Origin: Mycolicibacterium fortuitum subsp. fortuitum
Lineage (GTDB): Bacteria; Actinomycetota; Actinomycetes; Mycobacteriales; Mycobacteriaceae
Direction: 5' to 3'
DNA length: 64,000 bases
NCBI RefSeq assembly: GCF_022179545.1
Contig: NZ_AP025518.1
Location: 5,394,001-5,458,000 of the forward strand
The notes under the pieces are model-generated. The model ran no database searches. It was given only the letters and a program-made list of their open reading frames with translations, and had not been told where the DNA came from. A program made the position numbers and the translations under genes. This document shows positions 46,732-55,291 of the stretch, in pieces; position 1 is the first letter of the stretch, and every line of letters begins with the position of its first letter.

Positions 46732-47859
46732 TCAGTCCGGAAGCGAGTTGCTCAACCTTTCGGTGGCGGCGAGGTAGTCCTCGATGAACTCGCGGACCAC
46801 CTCGCGGGCCGGCTTGACCTTGTTCATCAAGCCAACGCCCTGACCGACGAAGTAGGTGGCCAGCGCCTGGGCGCCCGGGTGCCCCTGGGCGGCAAGCACA
46901 TCCACGCGCCGGATGACCGGCTCGGCCAGCATGTTCTGCAGCGGTAGCGGAAGGGTCTGGTGGCCACCGGGATTCGGTTGCCAGGCATCGGTCCACTCCG
47001 ATTTGAGCTGGCGGGCCGGCTTACCGGTCCGCCCGGTCGAGCGCACCGTGTCGCGCGAGGTCGCCTCCAGCATCTTCTGCACGGTGTGCGGCGCGGTCTC
47101 GGCCTCCTCGGTGGTCAGCCACACCGAGCCGGTCCAGGCGCCGGCCGCACCCATCGCCACCGCGGCCGCCATCTGCCGTCCCGTGACGATGCCGCCTGCG
47201 GCCAGCACCGGGATGTCGCTGCCGGCCTGCTCAAGCGTCTCAAGAACTTCCGGGACGAGCACCAGCGTCGACACCTCACCGCAGTGCCCGCCCGCCTCGG
47301 TGCCCTGCGCGATGATCAGGTCCACGCCGGCATGCACCTGCTTGAGCGCATGCTCGCGGGCACCCACCAGCGCCGCCACCGGAACTCCGCGCTCACGACC
47401 GGCCTCGATCATGTAATCCGGTGGCACCCCGAGCGCGTTGGCGATCAGCTTGATCGGGTGACTCATCGCCACGTCCAACAGCTCGCGGCCGGTGTCGCCG
47501 GACAACGACGAGCCTCCGAAGCGCTGCTTGGCCTCGGGCTCGATCCCGTGATCGGCCAGCAGTTGCGCCACGAACTCGCGGTACTCGGCAGGGATGCGGT
47601 CGGTGAGCTGTCCGCGCGACAGCTTCTCGCCCTTGCCCTCGAACTTCGCCGGCACGATGATGTCGGCGCCGTAGGGCTTGCCGCCGACCTGTTCGTCGAT
47701 CCAGGACAGCTCCTGGTCCAACTGCTCGGGTGTGTAGGCCGTGGCCCCCAGCACGCCGAAGCCGCCGGCGTTGGTCACCGCGGCGACCACGTCACGGCAG
47801 TGGCTGAACGCGAAGAGCGGAAAGTCGATACCGAACTGCTCACAGATGGCGGGTTTCAC
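46732..47859 (-). CDS. Nitronate monooxygenase / 2-nitropropane dioxygenase family
   Basis: 375 aa from GTG 47859. FMN-binding TIM barrel: PLFAFSHCRDVVAAVTNAGG (FMN contact), GTEAGGHCGEVSTLVLVPE (active-site His in GGHCG), VLAAGGIVTGRQMAAAVAMG. Enzymes here oxidise alkyl nitronates or act as enoyl-type flavoproteins in CoA thioester metabolism; the substrate cannot be told. A -35/-10 pair (TTGACA, 47891-47896; AATACT, 47866-47871) suggests a leaderless mRNA starting at the GTG. Confidence 0.83.
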   Translation of the reverse strand: MKPAICEQFGIDFPLFAFSHCRDVVAAVTNAGGFGVLGATAYTPEQLDQELSWIDEQVGGKPYGADIIVPAKFEGKGEKLSRGQLTDRIPAEYREFVAQLLADHGIEPEAKQRFGGSSLSGDTGRELLDVAMSHPIKLIANALGVPPDYMIEAGRERGVPVAALVGAREHALKQVHAGVDLIIAQGTEAGGHCGEVSTLVLVPEVLETLEQAGSDIPVLAAGGIVTGRQMAAAVAMGAAGAWTGSVWLTTEEAETAPHTVQKMLEATSRDTVRSTGRTGKPARQLKSEWTDAWQPNPGGHQTLPLPLQNMLAEPVIRRVDVLAAQGHPGAQALATYFVGQGVGLMNKVKPAREVVREFIEDYLAATERLSNSLPD

Positions 47860-47871
47860 CCCGTCAGTATT

Positions 47872-47907
47872 GGCACCCCGACTTGACGGGTGTCAAGAGG
47901 GGGTGCC
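47872..47907 (-). promoter_or_regulatory. Dyad overlapping the nitronate monooxygenase promoter
   Basis: GGCACCCC (47872-47879) and CTTGAC (47882-47887) pair with GTCAAG (47892-47897) and GGGGTGCC (47900-47907), a 14-bp interrupted palindrome with a 4-nt centre GGGT. It covers the -35 and spacer of the minus-strand promoter and ends 13 bp before the start codon, so it is a better operator than a terminator, though it also follows the MTAP gene end. Confidence 0.45.
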
Positions 47908-47918
47908 GACGCCGGCTG

Positions 47919-48695
47919 TCAGGGCAGTTCGAACGGCAGCTTCACCCCGTCGTGGGCCAGGCAGTGCGTGCAGGTGCGCTCGGCGTCGACGGTTTCCAGC
48001 GCCTCGTGCACGAGCTTCTTGAACGGCACGATGTTGCGTTCGAACTCGGCGAAGACGTCGACCGTCGTCACCCCGGAACCGGCCTCGATCCCCGCATCCA
48101 GATCGGTCACCAAAGCGATTGCCGCATAACACATCTCAAGTTCACGAGCCAGCACCGCCTCGGGGTAGCCGGTCATGTTGACCAGGGTGAAACCCTGGTC
48201 GGCGAACCACCGGCTCTCCGCGCGCGTGGAAAATCGAGGCCCCTGGATCACCACCATGGTGCCGCCGTCGACCACCCCGGGAAGACCGGCCGCGGCCGAC
48301 CGCAGAGCCGGACAGTACGGATCCGCGAATCCGACGTGGATGCCGCCGGAATCGAAATACGTGTCCGCACGCCCCCGGGTACGGTCCACCAACTGATCTG
48401 GCACCACGATCGAACCCGGCCCCAGCTCGGCGGTCAAACTGCCCACCGCACAGGGAGCCAGGATCCGTCGCACCCCCAGCGTGCGCAACGCCCACATGTT
48501 GGCCCGATACGGGACGGTGTGGGGTGAGAACTCGTGGTTGACCCCGTGCCGAGGCAGAAAAGCCACCTCGTGCCCACCGACCGCGCCGACCGTGATGGCC
48601 GCACTCGGGGCCCCGTACGGGGTGTCCACAGTGACGGTGCGAGCCTCGGGCCCGAAGAACGAATAGAACCCACTACCGCCGATGACGCCGAGCAT
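47919..48695 (-). CDS. S-methyl-5'-thioadenosine phosphorylase (MTAP)
   Basis: 258 aa. Class I nucleoside phosphorylase with [13 protein letters not shown], phosphate-binding [29 protein letters not shown], and the MTAP-type [22 protein letters not shown]. It splits methylthioadenosine to adenine and methylthioribose 1-phosphate in methionine salvage. It matches Rv0535. It lies just downstream of the small acidic protein gene (6 bp gap). Confidence 0.92.
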   Translation of the reverse strand: MLGVIGGSGFYSFFGPEARTVTVDTPYGAPSAAITVGAVGGHEVAFLPRHGVNHEFSPHTVPYRANMWALRTLGVRRILAPCAVGSLTAELGPGSIVVPDQLVDRTRGRADTYFDSGGIHVGFADPYCPALRSAAAGLPGVVDGGTMVVIQGPRFSTRAESRWFADQGFTLVNMTGYPEAVLARELEMCYAAIALVTDLDAGIEAGSGVTTVDVFAEFERNIVPFKKLVHEALETVDAERTCTHCLAHDGVKLPFELP

Positions 48696-48701
48696 GCAGA
48701 G

Positions 48702-48998
48702 TTATTCGGCCTTGTCCGGGGTCGCGACATCCGTCTTGATGTCGACGTCGTCGGCCTGCGGGGCGTCGAGATCATCGTCGAAGTCGTCATCGAAATCGTC
48801 GCCGAAATCCTCGTTGGCCTTGCGGGCGCCGTCGGCGATCTCGAAGACATCGGTGGCCAGGCCACCGATGGCCGTCGCGACGTCCTTGACGGCCGTGGTG
48901 ATGATCGAGGTGACCTGCCCGACCGTGGAGGCCACTGCCTCGACGGATTCCTGCAGCACGTCCTTGCCGATCTCGGTCTTGCTGAGCTGCTCCTTCAT
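48702..48998 (-). CDS. Small acidic protein, function unknown
   Basis: 98 aa from ATG 48998 ([20 protein letters not shown]). N-terminal half is amphipathic helical with Val/Ala/Thr-rich stretches; the C-terminal half (about 60-98) is strongly acidic with repeated Asp-Phe units ([20 protein letters not shown]). No family recognised. It sits 6 bp before the MTAP gene in the same direction and is divergent from menA by 28 bp. Confidence 0.6.
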   Translation of the reverse strand: MKEQLSKTEIGKDVLQESVEAVASTVGQVTSIITTAVKDVATAIGGLATDVFEIADGARKANEDFGDDFDDDFDDDLDAPQADDVDIKTDVATPDKAE

Positions 48999-49026
48999 GA
49001 CGCTCAGTGTAAGGCGGCATGAAACG

Positions 49027-49905
49027 ATGGCGCTCGTGGCCAGTTTCGCGCAATGGATCTCCGGCGCTCGTCCCCGCACCCTGCCCAACGCTGTCGCCCC
49101 AGTGATCGCGGGTACCGGGGCCGCCGCATGGCTGGGGTCTGCCGTGTGGTGGAAAGCGTTGCTGGCGTTGGCCGTATCGCTCGCACTGATCATCGGCGTG
49201 AACTACGCCAACGACTATTCCGACGGCATCCGCGGCACCGACGACGTGCGGTCCGGCCCGTTGCGCCTGGTGGGTTCCAAGCTGGCCTCGCCGCGGGCGG
49301 TGCTGACCGCGGCGGTGGTCAGCCTGGCGATCGGCGCGGTGGCCGGGTTGGTGCTGGCGGCGGTGAGCGCGCCGTGGCTGATCGCGGTCGGCGCGGTGTG
49401 CATCGCCGGGGCCTGGCTCTACACCGGCGGCAAGAAACCCTACGGCTACCTCGGCCTGGGCGAGGTAGCGGTGTTCATCTTCTTCGGCCTGGTCGCGGTG
49501 CTGGGCACGCAGTACACCCAGGCCCTGCGCGTCGACTGGGTCGGGCTGGTCGCCGCGGTGGCCATGGGCGCGCTGTCGTCGGCCGTGCTGGTGGCCAACA
49601 ATCTGCGCGACATCCCCACCGACAGCCAGTCCGGCAAGATCACCCTGGCGGTCCGCCTCGGCGATGCGCGCACCCGGCTGCTGTATCAGCTGCTGGTCGG
49701 CGTGGCCCTGGTACTGCCCCTGGTGCTGATCCTGGCCACCCCGTGGTGTGCTCTCGGCCTGCTGGCGCTGGCGCCGGCGGTGCGTGGGCTGCGGCCGGTG
49801 CGCGACGGCAGCACCGGCGCCCAACTGATCCCGGTGCTGCGCGACACCGGGCTGACCATGCTCGTGTGGGCCGTGACGGTGTCCCTGGCACTGTTCCTCG
49901 GTTAG
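49027..49905 (+). CDS. menA: 1,4-Dihydroxy-2-naphthoate polyprenyltransferase
   Basis: 292 aa from ATG 49027, the same length as the M. tuberculosis protein. UbiA superfamily with about nine helices and two Asp-rich prenyl diphosphate sites: [15 protein letters not shown] and [20 protein letters not shown]. It joins DHNA to a polyprenyl diphosphate, giving demethylmenaquinone for MenG. It stands alone; a hairpin follows. Confidence 0.95.
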   Translation: MALVASFAQWISGARPRTLPNAVAPVIAGTGAAAWLGSAVWWKALLALAVSLALIIGVNYANDYSDGIRGTDDVRSGPLRLVGSKLASPRAVLTAAVVSLAIGAVAGLVLAAVSAPWLIAVGAVCIAGAWLYTGGKKPYGYLGLGEVAVFIFFGLVAVLGTQYTQALRVDWVGLVAAVAMGALSSAVLVANNLRDIPTDSQSGKITLAVRLGDARTRLLYQLLVGVALVLPLVLILATPWCALGLLALAPAVRGLRPVRDGSTGAQLIPVLRDTGLTMLVWAVTVSLALFLG

Positions 49906-49933
49906 CTTTCTCTCGCGGGCGGCCTCCCGCCGA

Positions 49934-49984
49934 TTTCTACCTGCGGGTTGGGGTTCGTCGCTGTCGGCGACCCAGCGGTAGAAA
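49934..49984. terminator. Hairpin between convergent menA and Clp-N genes
   Basis: TTTCTACC (49934-49941) pairs with GGTAGAAA (49977-49984); an inner GGGT (49945-49948) pairs with ACCC (49970-49973). The long GC loop makes it less certain than the menB hairpin, but its place between two converging stops supports a shared terminator. Confidence 0.5.
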
Positions 49985-49998
49985 CCGGCGAGTCCGGA

Positions 49999-50565
49999 TC
50001 ACGCCGCGTCGTCGAGGAGTCCCACGATGCCGGTGCGCAATTCGCCCGCACCGACATGCTCGGTGATCAGAGCGACAGCCCGCTCGTCTCCCCCGCGCAG
50101 GATTCCGAGCAGGATGTGCTCGCAGCCGATGTAGCCGTCCTTGTGCGCCAACGATTCCCGCAGCGCCAACTCCAACACCTTCTTGGCGGACTTGGTGAAC
50201 GGCAGGTGGCCGCGGCGCCTGCGCCGGCGACCGGTACTGCGCAGTGCGTTGTCGAACGCGCCGTCGCCGAAGGTGCGGTCGACATTGGCCCGCACGGCCC
50301 GCAGGTCGATGCCGATGGACCGCAGCGCCTCTGCGTCGCCGTCGAAAGACTCGTCCCCGGGTGCATCGGCGGCCGCCAACTCCGTTCGGACCACATCTGA
50401 GGTCAGGCCGAAACCGGCGACGAGGGCGGATAATTCGCGTCCGGAGCTCTGCAGCACGCCTACCAGGATGTGCTCGGGCCGGATCTCGTTGGCCCCCAGT
50501 TCACGGGCCTCTTCCTGGGCCAGAACCACCGCGATGCGCGCATGACGGCTGAACCGTTCGAACAT
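49999..50565 (-). CDS. Stand-alone double Clp N-domain protein
   Basis: 188 aa from ATG 50565 with GGAAGGG upstream. Two Clp-N repeats: MFERFSRHARIAVVLAQEEA with ANEIRPEHILVGVLQ, and LPFTKSAKKVLELALRESLA with DGYIGCEHILLGILRGG, joined by a basic segment (RSTGRRRRRRGH). No AAA+ domain, so it may be an adaptor or a titrator of Clp substrates. It starts 1 nt after the stop of an HTH gene and is translationally coupled to it. Confidence 0.83.
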   Translation of the reverse strand: MFERFSRHARIAVVLAQEEARELGANEIRPEHILVGVLQSSGRELSALVAGFGLTSDVVRTELAAADAPGDESFDGDAEALRSIGIDLRAVRANVDRTFGDGAFDNALRSTGRRRRRRGHLPFTKSAKKVLELALRESLAHKDGYIGCEHILLGILRGGDERAVALITEHVGAGELRTGIVGLLDDAA

Positions 50566-50566
50566 G

Positions 50567-50782
50567 TCATCCCTTCCGATTGTGCTTCTGATGCACCGCC
50601 TGGCGGCTGACCTCGAGTGCCTCGGCGATCGCCTGCCAACTCCATCCCTGTTCCCGGGCATTGGCGACGTGTATTGCCTCGAGCCGCTCCTGTAGCCGCT
50701 GCAGGGCCCGCACCGCCCGGAGTCCCACGGCGGGATCCGGGCTGCTGACGCCCTCGGCGATCAGCGCATCGACTTCGTCCAC
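50567..50782 (-). CDS. Small HTH transcription factor paired with the Clp-N protein
   Basis: About 71 aa from GTG 50782. A TTG 50830 would extend the frame by 16 residues, but that stretch is palindromic promoter DNA (-35 50812-50817, -10 50789-50794), and GTG 50782 lies 6 nt after the -10, as expected for a leaderless start. C-terminal HTH in GWSWQAIAEALEVSRQAVHQ; N-terminal part (VRALQRLQERLEAIHVANA) helical, probably for dimerisation. Probably an autoregulator of this two-gene unit. Confidence 0.7.
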   Translation of the reverse strand: MDEVDALIAEGVSSPDPAVGLRAVRALQRLQERLEAIHVANAREQGWSWQAIAEALEVSRQAVHQKHNRKG

Positions 50783-50785
50783 TCT

Positions 50786-50828
50786 GTCAAGATAACTTGA
50801 CACAGTGGAGGCGTCAAGAAAAGTTGAC
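50786..50828 (-). promoter_or_regulatory. Leaderless promoter covered by two near-identical 16-bp operators
   Basis: On the minus strand TTGACG (50812-50817), 17-bp spacer, TATCTT (50789-50794), then GACAGA and the GTG start at 50782. Two palindromic sites, GTCAAGATAACTTGAC (50786-50801) and GTCAAGAAAAGTTGAC (50813-50828), match at 14 of 16 bases, one over the -10 and one over the -35, centres 27 bp apart. Confidence 0.75.
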
Positions 50829-50930
50829 AACTCATCCAGGACGGCCGGAGGCCGATTCCCCGCCGCGCATCAGCGGTTGCACTAACGTGGCCGTCGGCCG
50901 AGGCAACGCCGACCACCATGGGAGATGCGC

Positions 50931-52277
50931 ATGACCACTTCGACCGAGGCGCATCAGCCGGCACCCTCGGGTCGCGCCGAAACCCGCCGCGCCATCTGGA
51001 ACACGATCAGAGGCTCGTTGGGGAACCTTGTCGAGTGGTACGACGTGTACGTCTACACCGTGTTCGCCGGCTACTTCGAGGCACAGTTCTTCGGCGAGGA
51101 CCCGAACTCGACGGTGTACGTGTACGCCGTCTTCGCGATCACGTTCCTCACCCGCCCGCTCGGCTCCTGGTTCTTCGGGCGCTTCGCCGACCGTCGCGGC
51201 CGCCGTGCCGCACTGACCGTCAGTGTCTCGCTGATGGCGGCGTGCTCGTTGGTCATCGCGTTGGTGCCCTCGCGTGAAACCATCGGTGCCGCAGCGCCGA
51301 TCATCCTGATCCTGTGCCGGCTGGTGCAGGGCTTCGCGACCGGTGGCGAGTACGGCACCTCGGCGACCTACATGTCCGAGGCGGCCACCCGGGAACGCCG
51401 CGGCTTCTTCTCCTCATTCCAGTACGTGACGCTGGTGGGCGGCCACGTGCTCGCCCAGTTCACGCTGTTGCTCATCCTGACCGCCTTCGAGACCGCGCAG
51501 GTTCACGAATTCGGTTGGCGCATCGGCTTCGCCATCGGTGGTGTGGCCGCCATCGTGGTGTTCTGGCTACGCCGCACCATGGACGAATCCCTGTCGGCGG
51601 AACAACTCGAAGCGGTCAAGGCCGGCGAGGACAAGAGCGCGGGCTCGCTCGCCGAACTGCTCACCCGCTACTTCAAGCCCCTGCTGCTGTGCTTCCTGAT
51701 CACCATGGGCGGCACCCTGGCGTTCTACGCCTACAGCGTCAACGCCCCGGCGATCGTCAAGTCCACCTACCAGGACCAGGCGATGACGGCCACCTGGGTG
51801 AATCTCATCGGGCTGATCTTCCTGATGTGCATCCAGCCCGTCGGCGGGATGATCAGCGACAAAGTGGGCCGCAAGCCGCTGTTGGTGTTCTTCGGCATCA
51901 GCGGGGTGATCTACACCTACGTCTTGTTCACGTATCTGCCGCAGACACATTCGCCGATTCTGTCGTTCCTCCTGGTCGCGGTCGCATACGTGATCCTGAC
52001 CGGCTACACCTCGATCAACGCCCTGGTGAAATCCGAACTGTTCCCCTCACATGTGCGCGCTCTCGGGGTGGGAATCGGCTACGCGCTGGCCAATTCGATG
52101 TTCGGAGGAACCGCGCCGGTGATCTACAAGGCGCTCGAGAAGGGCGGCCACGTGCCGTGGTTCATCGCCTACGTCACCGTGTGCATCGCCATCTCACTGG
52201 CGGTATACGTGCTGTTCCTCAAGAACAAGTCCGAGACCTACCTGGACCAGGAAAAGGGCGCGGCCTTCATCAGATAG
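50931..52277 (+). CDS. MFS transporter, metabolite:proton symporter type (KgtP/ShiA-like)
   Basis: About 448 aa; ATG 50931 chosen, as GGAG lies 6 nt before it and ATG 50925 is too close. Twelve helices with the MHS-family signatures GSLGNLVEWYDVYVYT near the N-terminus, FGRFADRRGRRAALT in loop 2-3, RLVQGFATGGEYGTSATYMS, and SDKVGRKPLLVFFGI in loop 8-9. Family members take up dicarboxylates, shikimate or similar acids. It lies 150 bp from the HTH/Clp-N promoter, in the opposite direction. Confidence 0.88.
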   Translation: MTTSTEAHQPAPSGRAETRRAIWNTIRGSLGNLVEWYDVYVYTVFAGYFEAQFFGEDPNSTVYVYAVFAITFLTRPLGSWFFGRFADRRGRRAALTVSVSLMAACSLVIALVPSRETIGAAAPIILILCRLVQGFATGGEYGTSATYMSEAATRERRGFFSSFQYVTLVGGHVLAQFTLLLILTAFETAQVHEFGWRIGFAIGGVAAIVVFWLRRTMDESLSAEQLEAVKAGEDKSAGSLAELLTRYFKPLLLCFLITMGGTLAFYAYSVNAPAIVKSTYQDQAMTATWVNLIGLIFLMCIQPVGGMISDKVGRKPLLVFFGISGVIYTYVLFTYLPQTHSPILSFLLVAVAYVILTGYTSINALVKSELFPSHVRALGVGIGYALANSMFGGTAPVIYKALEKGGHVPWFIAYVTVCIAISLAVYVLFLKNKSETYLDQEKGAAFIR

Positions 52278-52320
52278 CGACGCGACGAAAGACACTGCGC
52301 CGCAACCTCCGTACCGGAGC

Positions 52321-52629
52321 TCAGCTCTCGGCCGGCGGCTCGTCGCCACGCAGCCGGGCCTGCAGCTGCTCACGGTCCTTGCGCCGCCGCTCGTCGACCT
52401 GGGCGATGGAGGCCGTAGCGCGCTCACGCAGCGGCCGGAACAGCCAGATGCCCAACGGCAACGCGATCACGATGGCGAACAGCAGCGCCACGACGACCGG
52501 AAAATCTGCTACTACCAGCTGCCCCACCCCGTAGATCGCCGCTGCCAGCACAGCGACCAGCACCAGCCGGGCAACGAGGTAAACCACGACGTCGGTGACC
52601 ATCCGGGAGGTCGAACCACTTCCTGACAC
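52321..52629 (-). CDS. DUF4229 membrane protein (Rv0531-like)
   Basis: 102 aa. Two hydrophobic helices (about 17-37 YLVARLVLVAVLAAAIYGVG and 42-64 DFPVVVALLFAIVIALPLGI), then a charged cytoplasmic tail (RPLRERATASIAQVDERRRK). ATG 52602 is an alternative start. Position next to the Rv0530A/Rv0530 equivalents fits Rv0531. Function unknown. It is divergent from the 53-aa gene. Confidence 0.75.
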   Translation of the reverse strand: MSGSGSTSRMVTDVVVYLVARLVLVAVLAAAIYGVGQLVVADFPVVVALLFAIVIALPLGIWLFRPLRERATASIAQVDERRRKDREQLQARLRGDEPPAES

Positions 52630-52677
52630 GCTCCGAGCCTACCGACGGCGCGTATATTCGGATCAAGGAGGTTTCGA

Positions 52678-52839
52678 GTGGCATATCTACTCCTGCTCAT
52701 TGCCGCAGCAAGCCTGGTGTATCTCGGCTGGCGGCTGGCGCGGGTCTCGGGCAGTCGACCCAAAACGCGGGTGATCGGCCCCGACGACGACCCGGAATTC
52801 CTGCGTCGCCTCGGGCACGGCGACAACCCCCGCAACTAG
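52678..52839 (+). CDS. 53-aa membrane protein (Rv0530A-like)
   Basis: GTG 52678 preceded by AAGGAGG, an excellent ribosome site. One N-terminal helix (MAYLLLLIAAASLVYLGWRL), then a polar tail with RPKTRVIGPDDDPEFLRRL. Recognised as Rv0530A from size, position and sequence memory. Its TAG lies in a CTAG shared with the convergent MinD-like gene. Confidence 0.72.
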   Translation: MAYLLLLIAAASLVYLGWRLARVSGSRPKTRVIGPDDDPEFLRRLGHGDNPRN

Positions 52840-54200
52840 CGCGCGTCAGGCGCGCGATTCACTGAGCGCCGGGCCCCGGCGAAGTCGGACGCCACCACGG
52901 CGGCCAGCTCGATCAATGCCTCCCGGGTACCGGGCTTGAGCCGCTCCAGGCTGATCTCGGCGCCCTCCTCCAGATGCGGATCGAACGGCACCAGCCGCAC
53001 GGCACGGCACCGCCGGGAGAAGTGGTCGACCACCTTGGACAGATCGACCTTGCCCGAGCGCGGGCGCACCGCATTGATCACCGCGATGGAATTGCGCACC
53101 AGATCCTGATGCCCGTGGGCATCGAGCCAATCCAGCGTCGCGGACGCACTGCGCGCCCCGTCCACCGAACCCGAGCTGATCACCACCAGCACATCGGCCT
53201 TGGACAACACCGCCGACATCGCCGAGTGCATCAGACCCGTACCGCAATCCGTGAGCACCAGGCTGTAGAACCGCTCGAGCACCTCGAGCGCGCGCAGATA
53301 ATCGTCCGAGCTGAATGCCTCCGACACCGCCGGATCGCTCTCGGAGGCCAGCACCTCAAGGCGGCTCGGCCCCTGCGAGGTGTACGACCGCACATCGCTG
53401 TACCGCTCGATGCCCTCGGCGTCGCGCAGCAGGTGCCGCACCGTCGCGGCCGTCTCCAATGGCACCTTCTGGCTCAGCGTGCCCCGATCGGGGTTGGCAT
53501 CCACCGCGACCACCCGATCTCCGCGGATCGAGGCGAACGTGGCCCCCAGCGTCGCGGTGATCGTGGTCTTGCCGACGCCGCCCTTCAGCGACATCAGCGC
53601 GATCCGATAGCACCCCTGCAAAGGCTGGCTGACCTCGGCGAGCAGGTTGTTGTGGTGCGTGGCCTTGGGGCTCTCACCGACGTTGATCTGCTTGAACGAC
53701 GCGACGTAGAGGGCCTTGCGCCAGCCCGAGGTGGGCGGATTCTTGCGCTGGCCCAGCAGGGCATCGGTGGACAGGTCGCGGTAGGGCGTCGCGAAGTCGC
53801 CCGCGGGCCAACCAGCCGCGGCGTGCGGGGCGGCTGCGACAGGCCGGCCGTGCGGCGGGCCGGCGAGGAGCCCGGGCGGAGGCCCTTCGAAGCTCGCAGG
53901 CACCGCCGGGGCGGTGATCACCGGGGCGCCGTGCGGCGGCGTCGGAGCGGTCCACTCGGCGGGCAGCGGCGTCGAGACGCCCGGCTCAGCTGGGTTGCTG
54001 AACCGCTGCTGACTGCGGAAACCGGGTATCGGGGCGAACACCGAGGGCACGGGCGGCGGCTCGGAGACCGCAGGTGTGGCCGGCTGGATCAGAGTCGGCT
54101 CCTCGACGGGTGCCTGCGCCGGCGGCTCGCTGATCTCCTGCGGCGCAGCCTGCTGCTCTTCGGACGGCTCCACTACGGGCTCATGCTCTGGCTCGGACAC
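52836..54200 (-). CDS. MinD/ParA-like ATPase with Pro-rich N-terminus (Rv0530-like)
   Basis: 454 aa from GTG 54200. Residues about 1-150 are low-complexity Pro/Ala/Glu, then a MinD-type ATPase with deviant Walker A MSLKGGVGKTTITATLGATF, VVAVDANPDRGTLSQ, VLTDCGTGLMHSAMSAVL and VRNSIAVINAVRP. Similar to ESX-linked and EspI-like proteins with an acidic/Pro-rich extension. A role in positioning or signalling at the envelope is inferred only. Conserved neighbour of the cytochrome c genes. Confidence 0.83.
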   Translation of the reverse strand: MSEPEHEPVVEPSEEQQAAPQEISEPPAQAPVEEPTLIQPATPAVSEPPPVPSVFAPIPGFRSQQRFSNPAEPGVSTPLPAEWTAPTPPHGAPVITAPAVPASFEGPPPGLLAGPPHGRPVAAAPHAAAGWPAGDFATPYRDLSTDALLGQRKNPPTSGWRKALYVASFKQINVGESPKATHHNNLLAEVSQPLQGCYRIALMSLKGGVGKTTITATLGATFASIRGDRVVAVDANPDRGTLSQKVPLETAATVRHLLRDAEGIERYSDVRSYTSQGPSRLEVLASESDPAVSEAFSSDDYLRALEVLERFYSLVLTDCGTGLMHSAMSAVLSKADVLVVISSGSVDGARSASATLDWLDAHGHQDLVRNSIAVINAVRPRSGKVDLSKVVDHFSRRCRAVRLVPFDPHLEEGAEISLERLKPGTREALIELAAVVASDFAGARRSVNRAPDAR

Positions 54201-54289
54201 GAATTCCCCACTTTCCCACACGCTTCCGAACGGACCGCGGCCCCGCCCCGACCTCCGGACGCACGGTCATCTCACCAATCCGACAGCGA

Positions 54290-55291
54290 CTAGCCGACTC
54301 CCGCGTACGAGTGCAGACCGACGGTCACCAGGTTGATGAAGAACAAGTTGAACACCATCGCGACGAAGCCGACAACGTTGATCCAGGCCGACTTGCGGTC
54401 CCGCCAACCCGCGGTCGAGCGGGCATGCAGGTACGCCGCATACACCACCCACGCGATGAACGACACCGTCTCCTTGGGGTCCCAGCCCCAGTACCGGCCC
54501 CACGCCTCCTCGGCCCAGATGGCGCCGAAGATCACGCCGAAGCCGAAGATCGGGAACGCGAAGATGGTCGTGCGGTAGGCAATCCGGTCCAGGGTCTGTG
54601 CGTCGGGCAGGCGACCGATGACGCGTCCGAGCGCGTTGTCGCGATCGGCCAACGGCGACATCTTGAGCAGGAACAGGATGCTGGCCACACCGGCCACCAG
54701 GAACACGCCGGAACCGAGGCTCACCACGGACACGTGGATGGGCAGCCAGTACGACTGCAGCGCGGGCATCACCGGGGCGGCGTTGGAGTACAGCCAGCGT
54801 CCCGACACCGTGAGCAGGATCAGCACCGGGACGAGGACGAACACCCACAGCGCGCGGTACTGGGGCTTGCGCAACACCACCGCAGCGGCGATCAGGCCGC
54901 AGAAGCTGGTCAGGTTGATGAACTCGTACATGTTGCCCCACGGCACCCGGGAGGTCGCCAGGCCGCGTAACACGATGCAGATGAACAGCATGCCGATGCC
55001 GACGTAGGTCAGCGCCAGGCCCGTTTTGCCGACCCGCTCGTCGAACGGACGGCGGGGCTCCTCCACGACGACACCGGGGGTGGCGCTGTCGGCACCGACG
55101 GTGGCGCCGACCAGTTCCCTGGATGCTCCAGCCATTTGCTCTTCGCGCGAGCGCTCATCGACGCGACGGCCGCGGCTGTAGGCCAGTTCGACGGCGAGCA
55201 GGACCAGCGCACCGACCAGAACGACGACCGATGAAGTGAACGCCCAGTCGGAGTACCTGGCCAGTCCGATGTCGATGTGCTCGGTATTCAC
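54290..55291 (-). CDS. ccsB: Cytochrome c biogenesis protein CcsB (CcsA/ResC type)
   Basis: 333 aa. ATG 55291 overlaps the resB stop (ATGA). Helices flank a periplasmic WWD-type domain (EEAWGRYWGWDPKETVSFIA) with conserved His at VPWGNMYEF-following and LPIHVSVVS and WVVYAAYLHARST positions, which carry haem to the apocytochrome. System II haem lyase with ResB. Matches Rv0529. Confidence 0.92.
   Translation of the reverse strand: MNTEHIDIGLARYSDWAFTSSVVVLVGALVLLAVELAYSRGRRVDERSREEQMAGASRELVGATVGADSATPGVVVEEPRRPFDERVGKTGLALTYVGIGMLFICIVLRGLATSRVPWGNMYEFINLTSFCGLIAAAVVLRKPQYRALWVFVLVPVLILLTVSGRWLYSNAAPVMPALQSYWLPIHVSVVSLGSGVFLVAGVASILFLLKMSPLADRDNALGRVIGRLPDAQTLDRIAYRTTIFAFPIFGFGVIFGAIWAEEAWGRYWGWDPKETVSFIAWVVYAAYLHARSTAGWRDRKSAWINVVGFVAMVFNLFFINLVTVGLHSYAGVG

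Noticed and set aside
50783-50830. TTG 50830 start for the HTH protein
   Set aside because: The extension covers the promoter and both operators; leaderless GTG 50782 is better.
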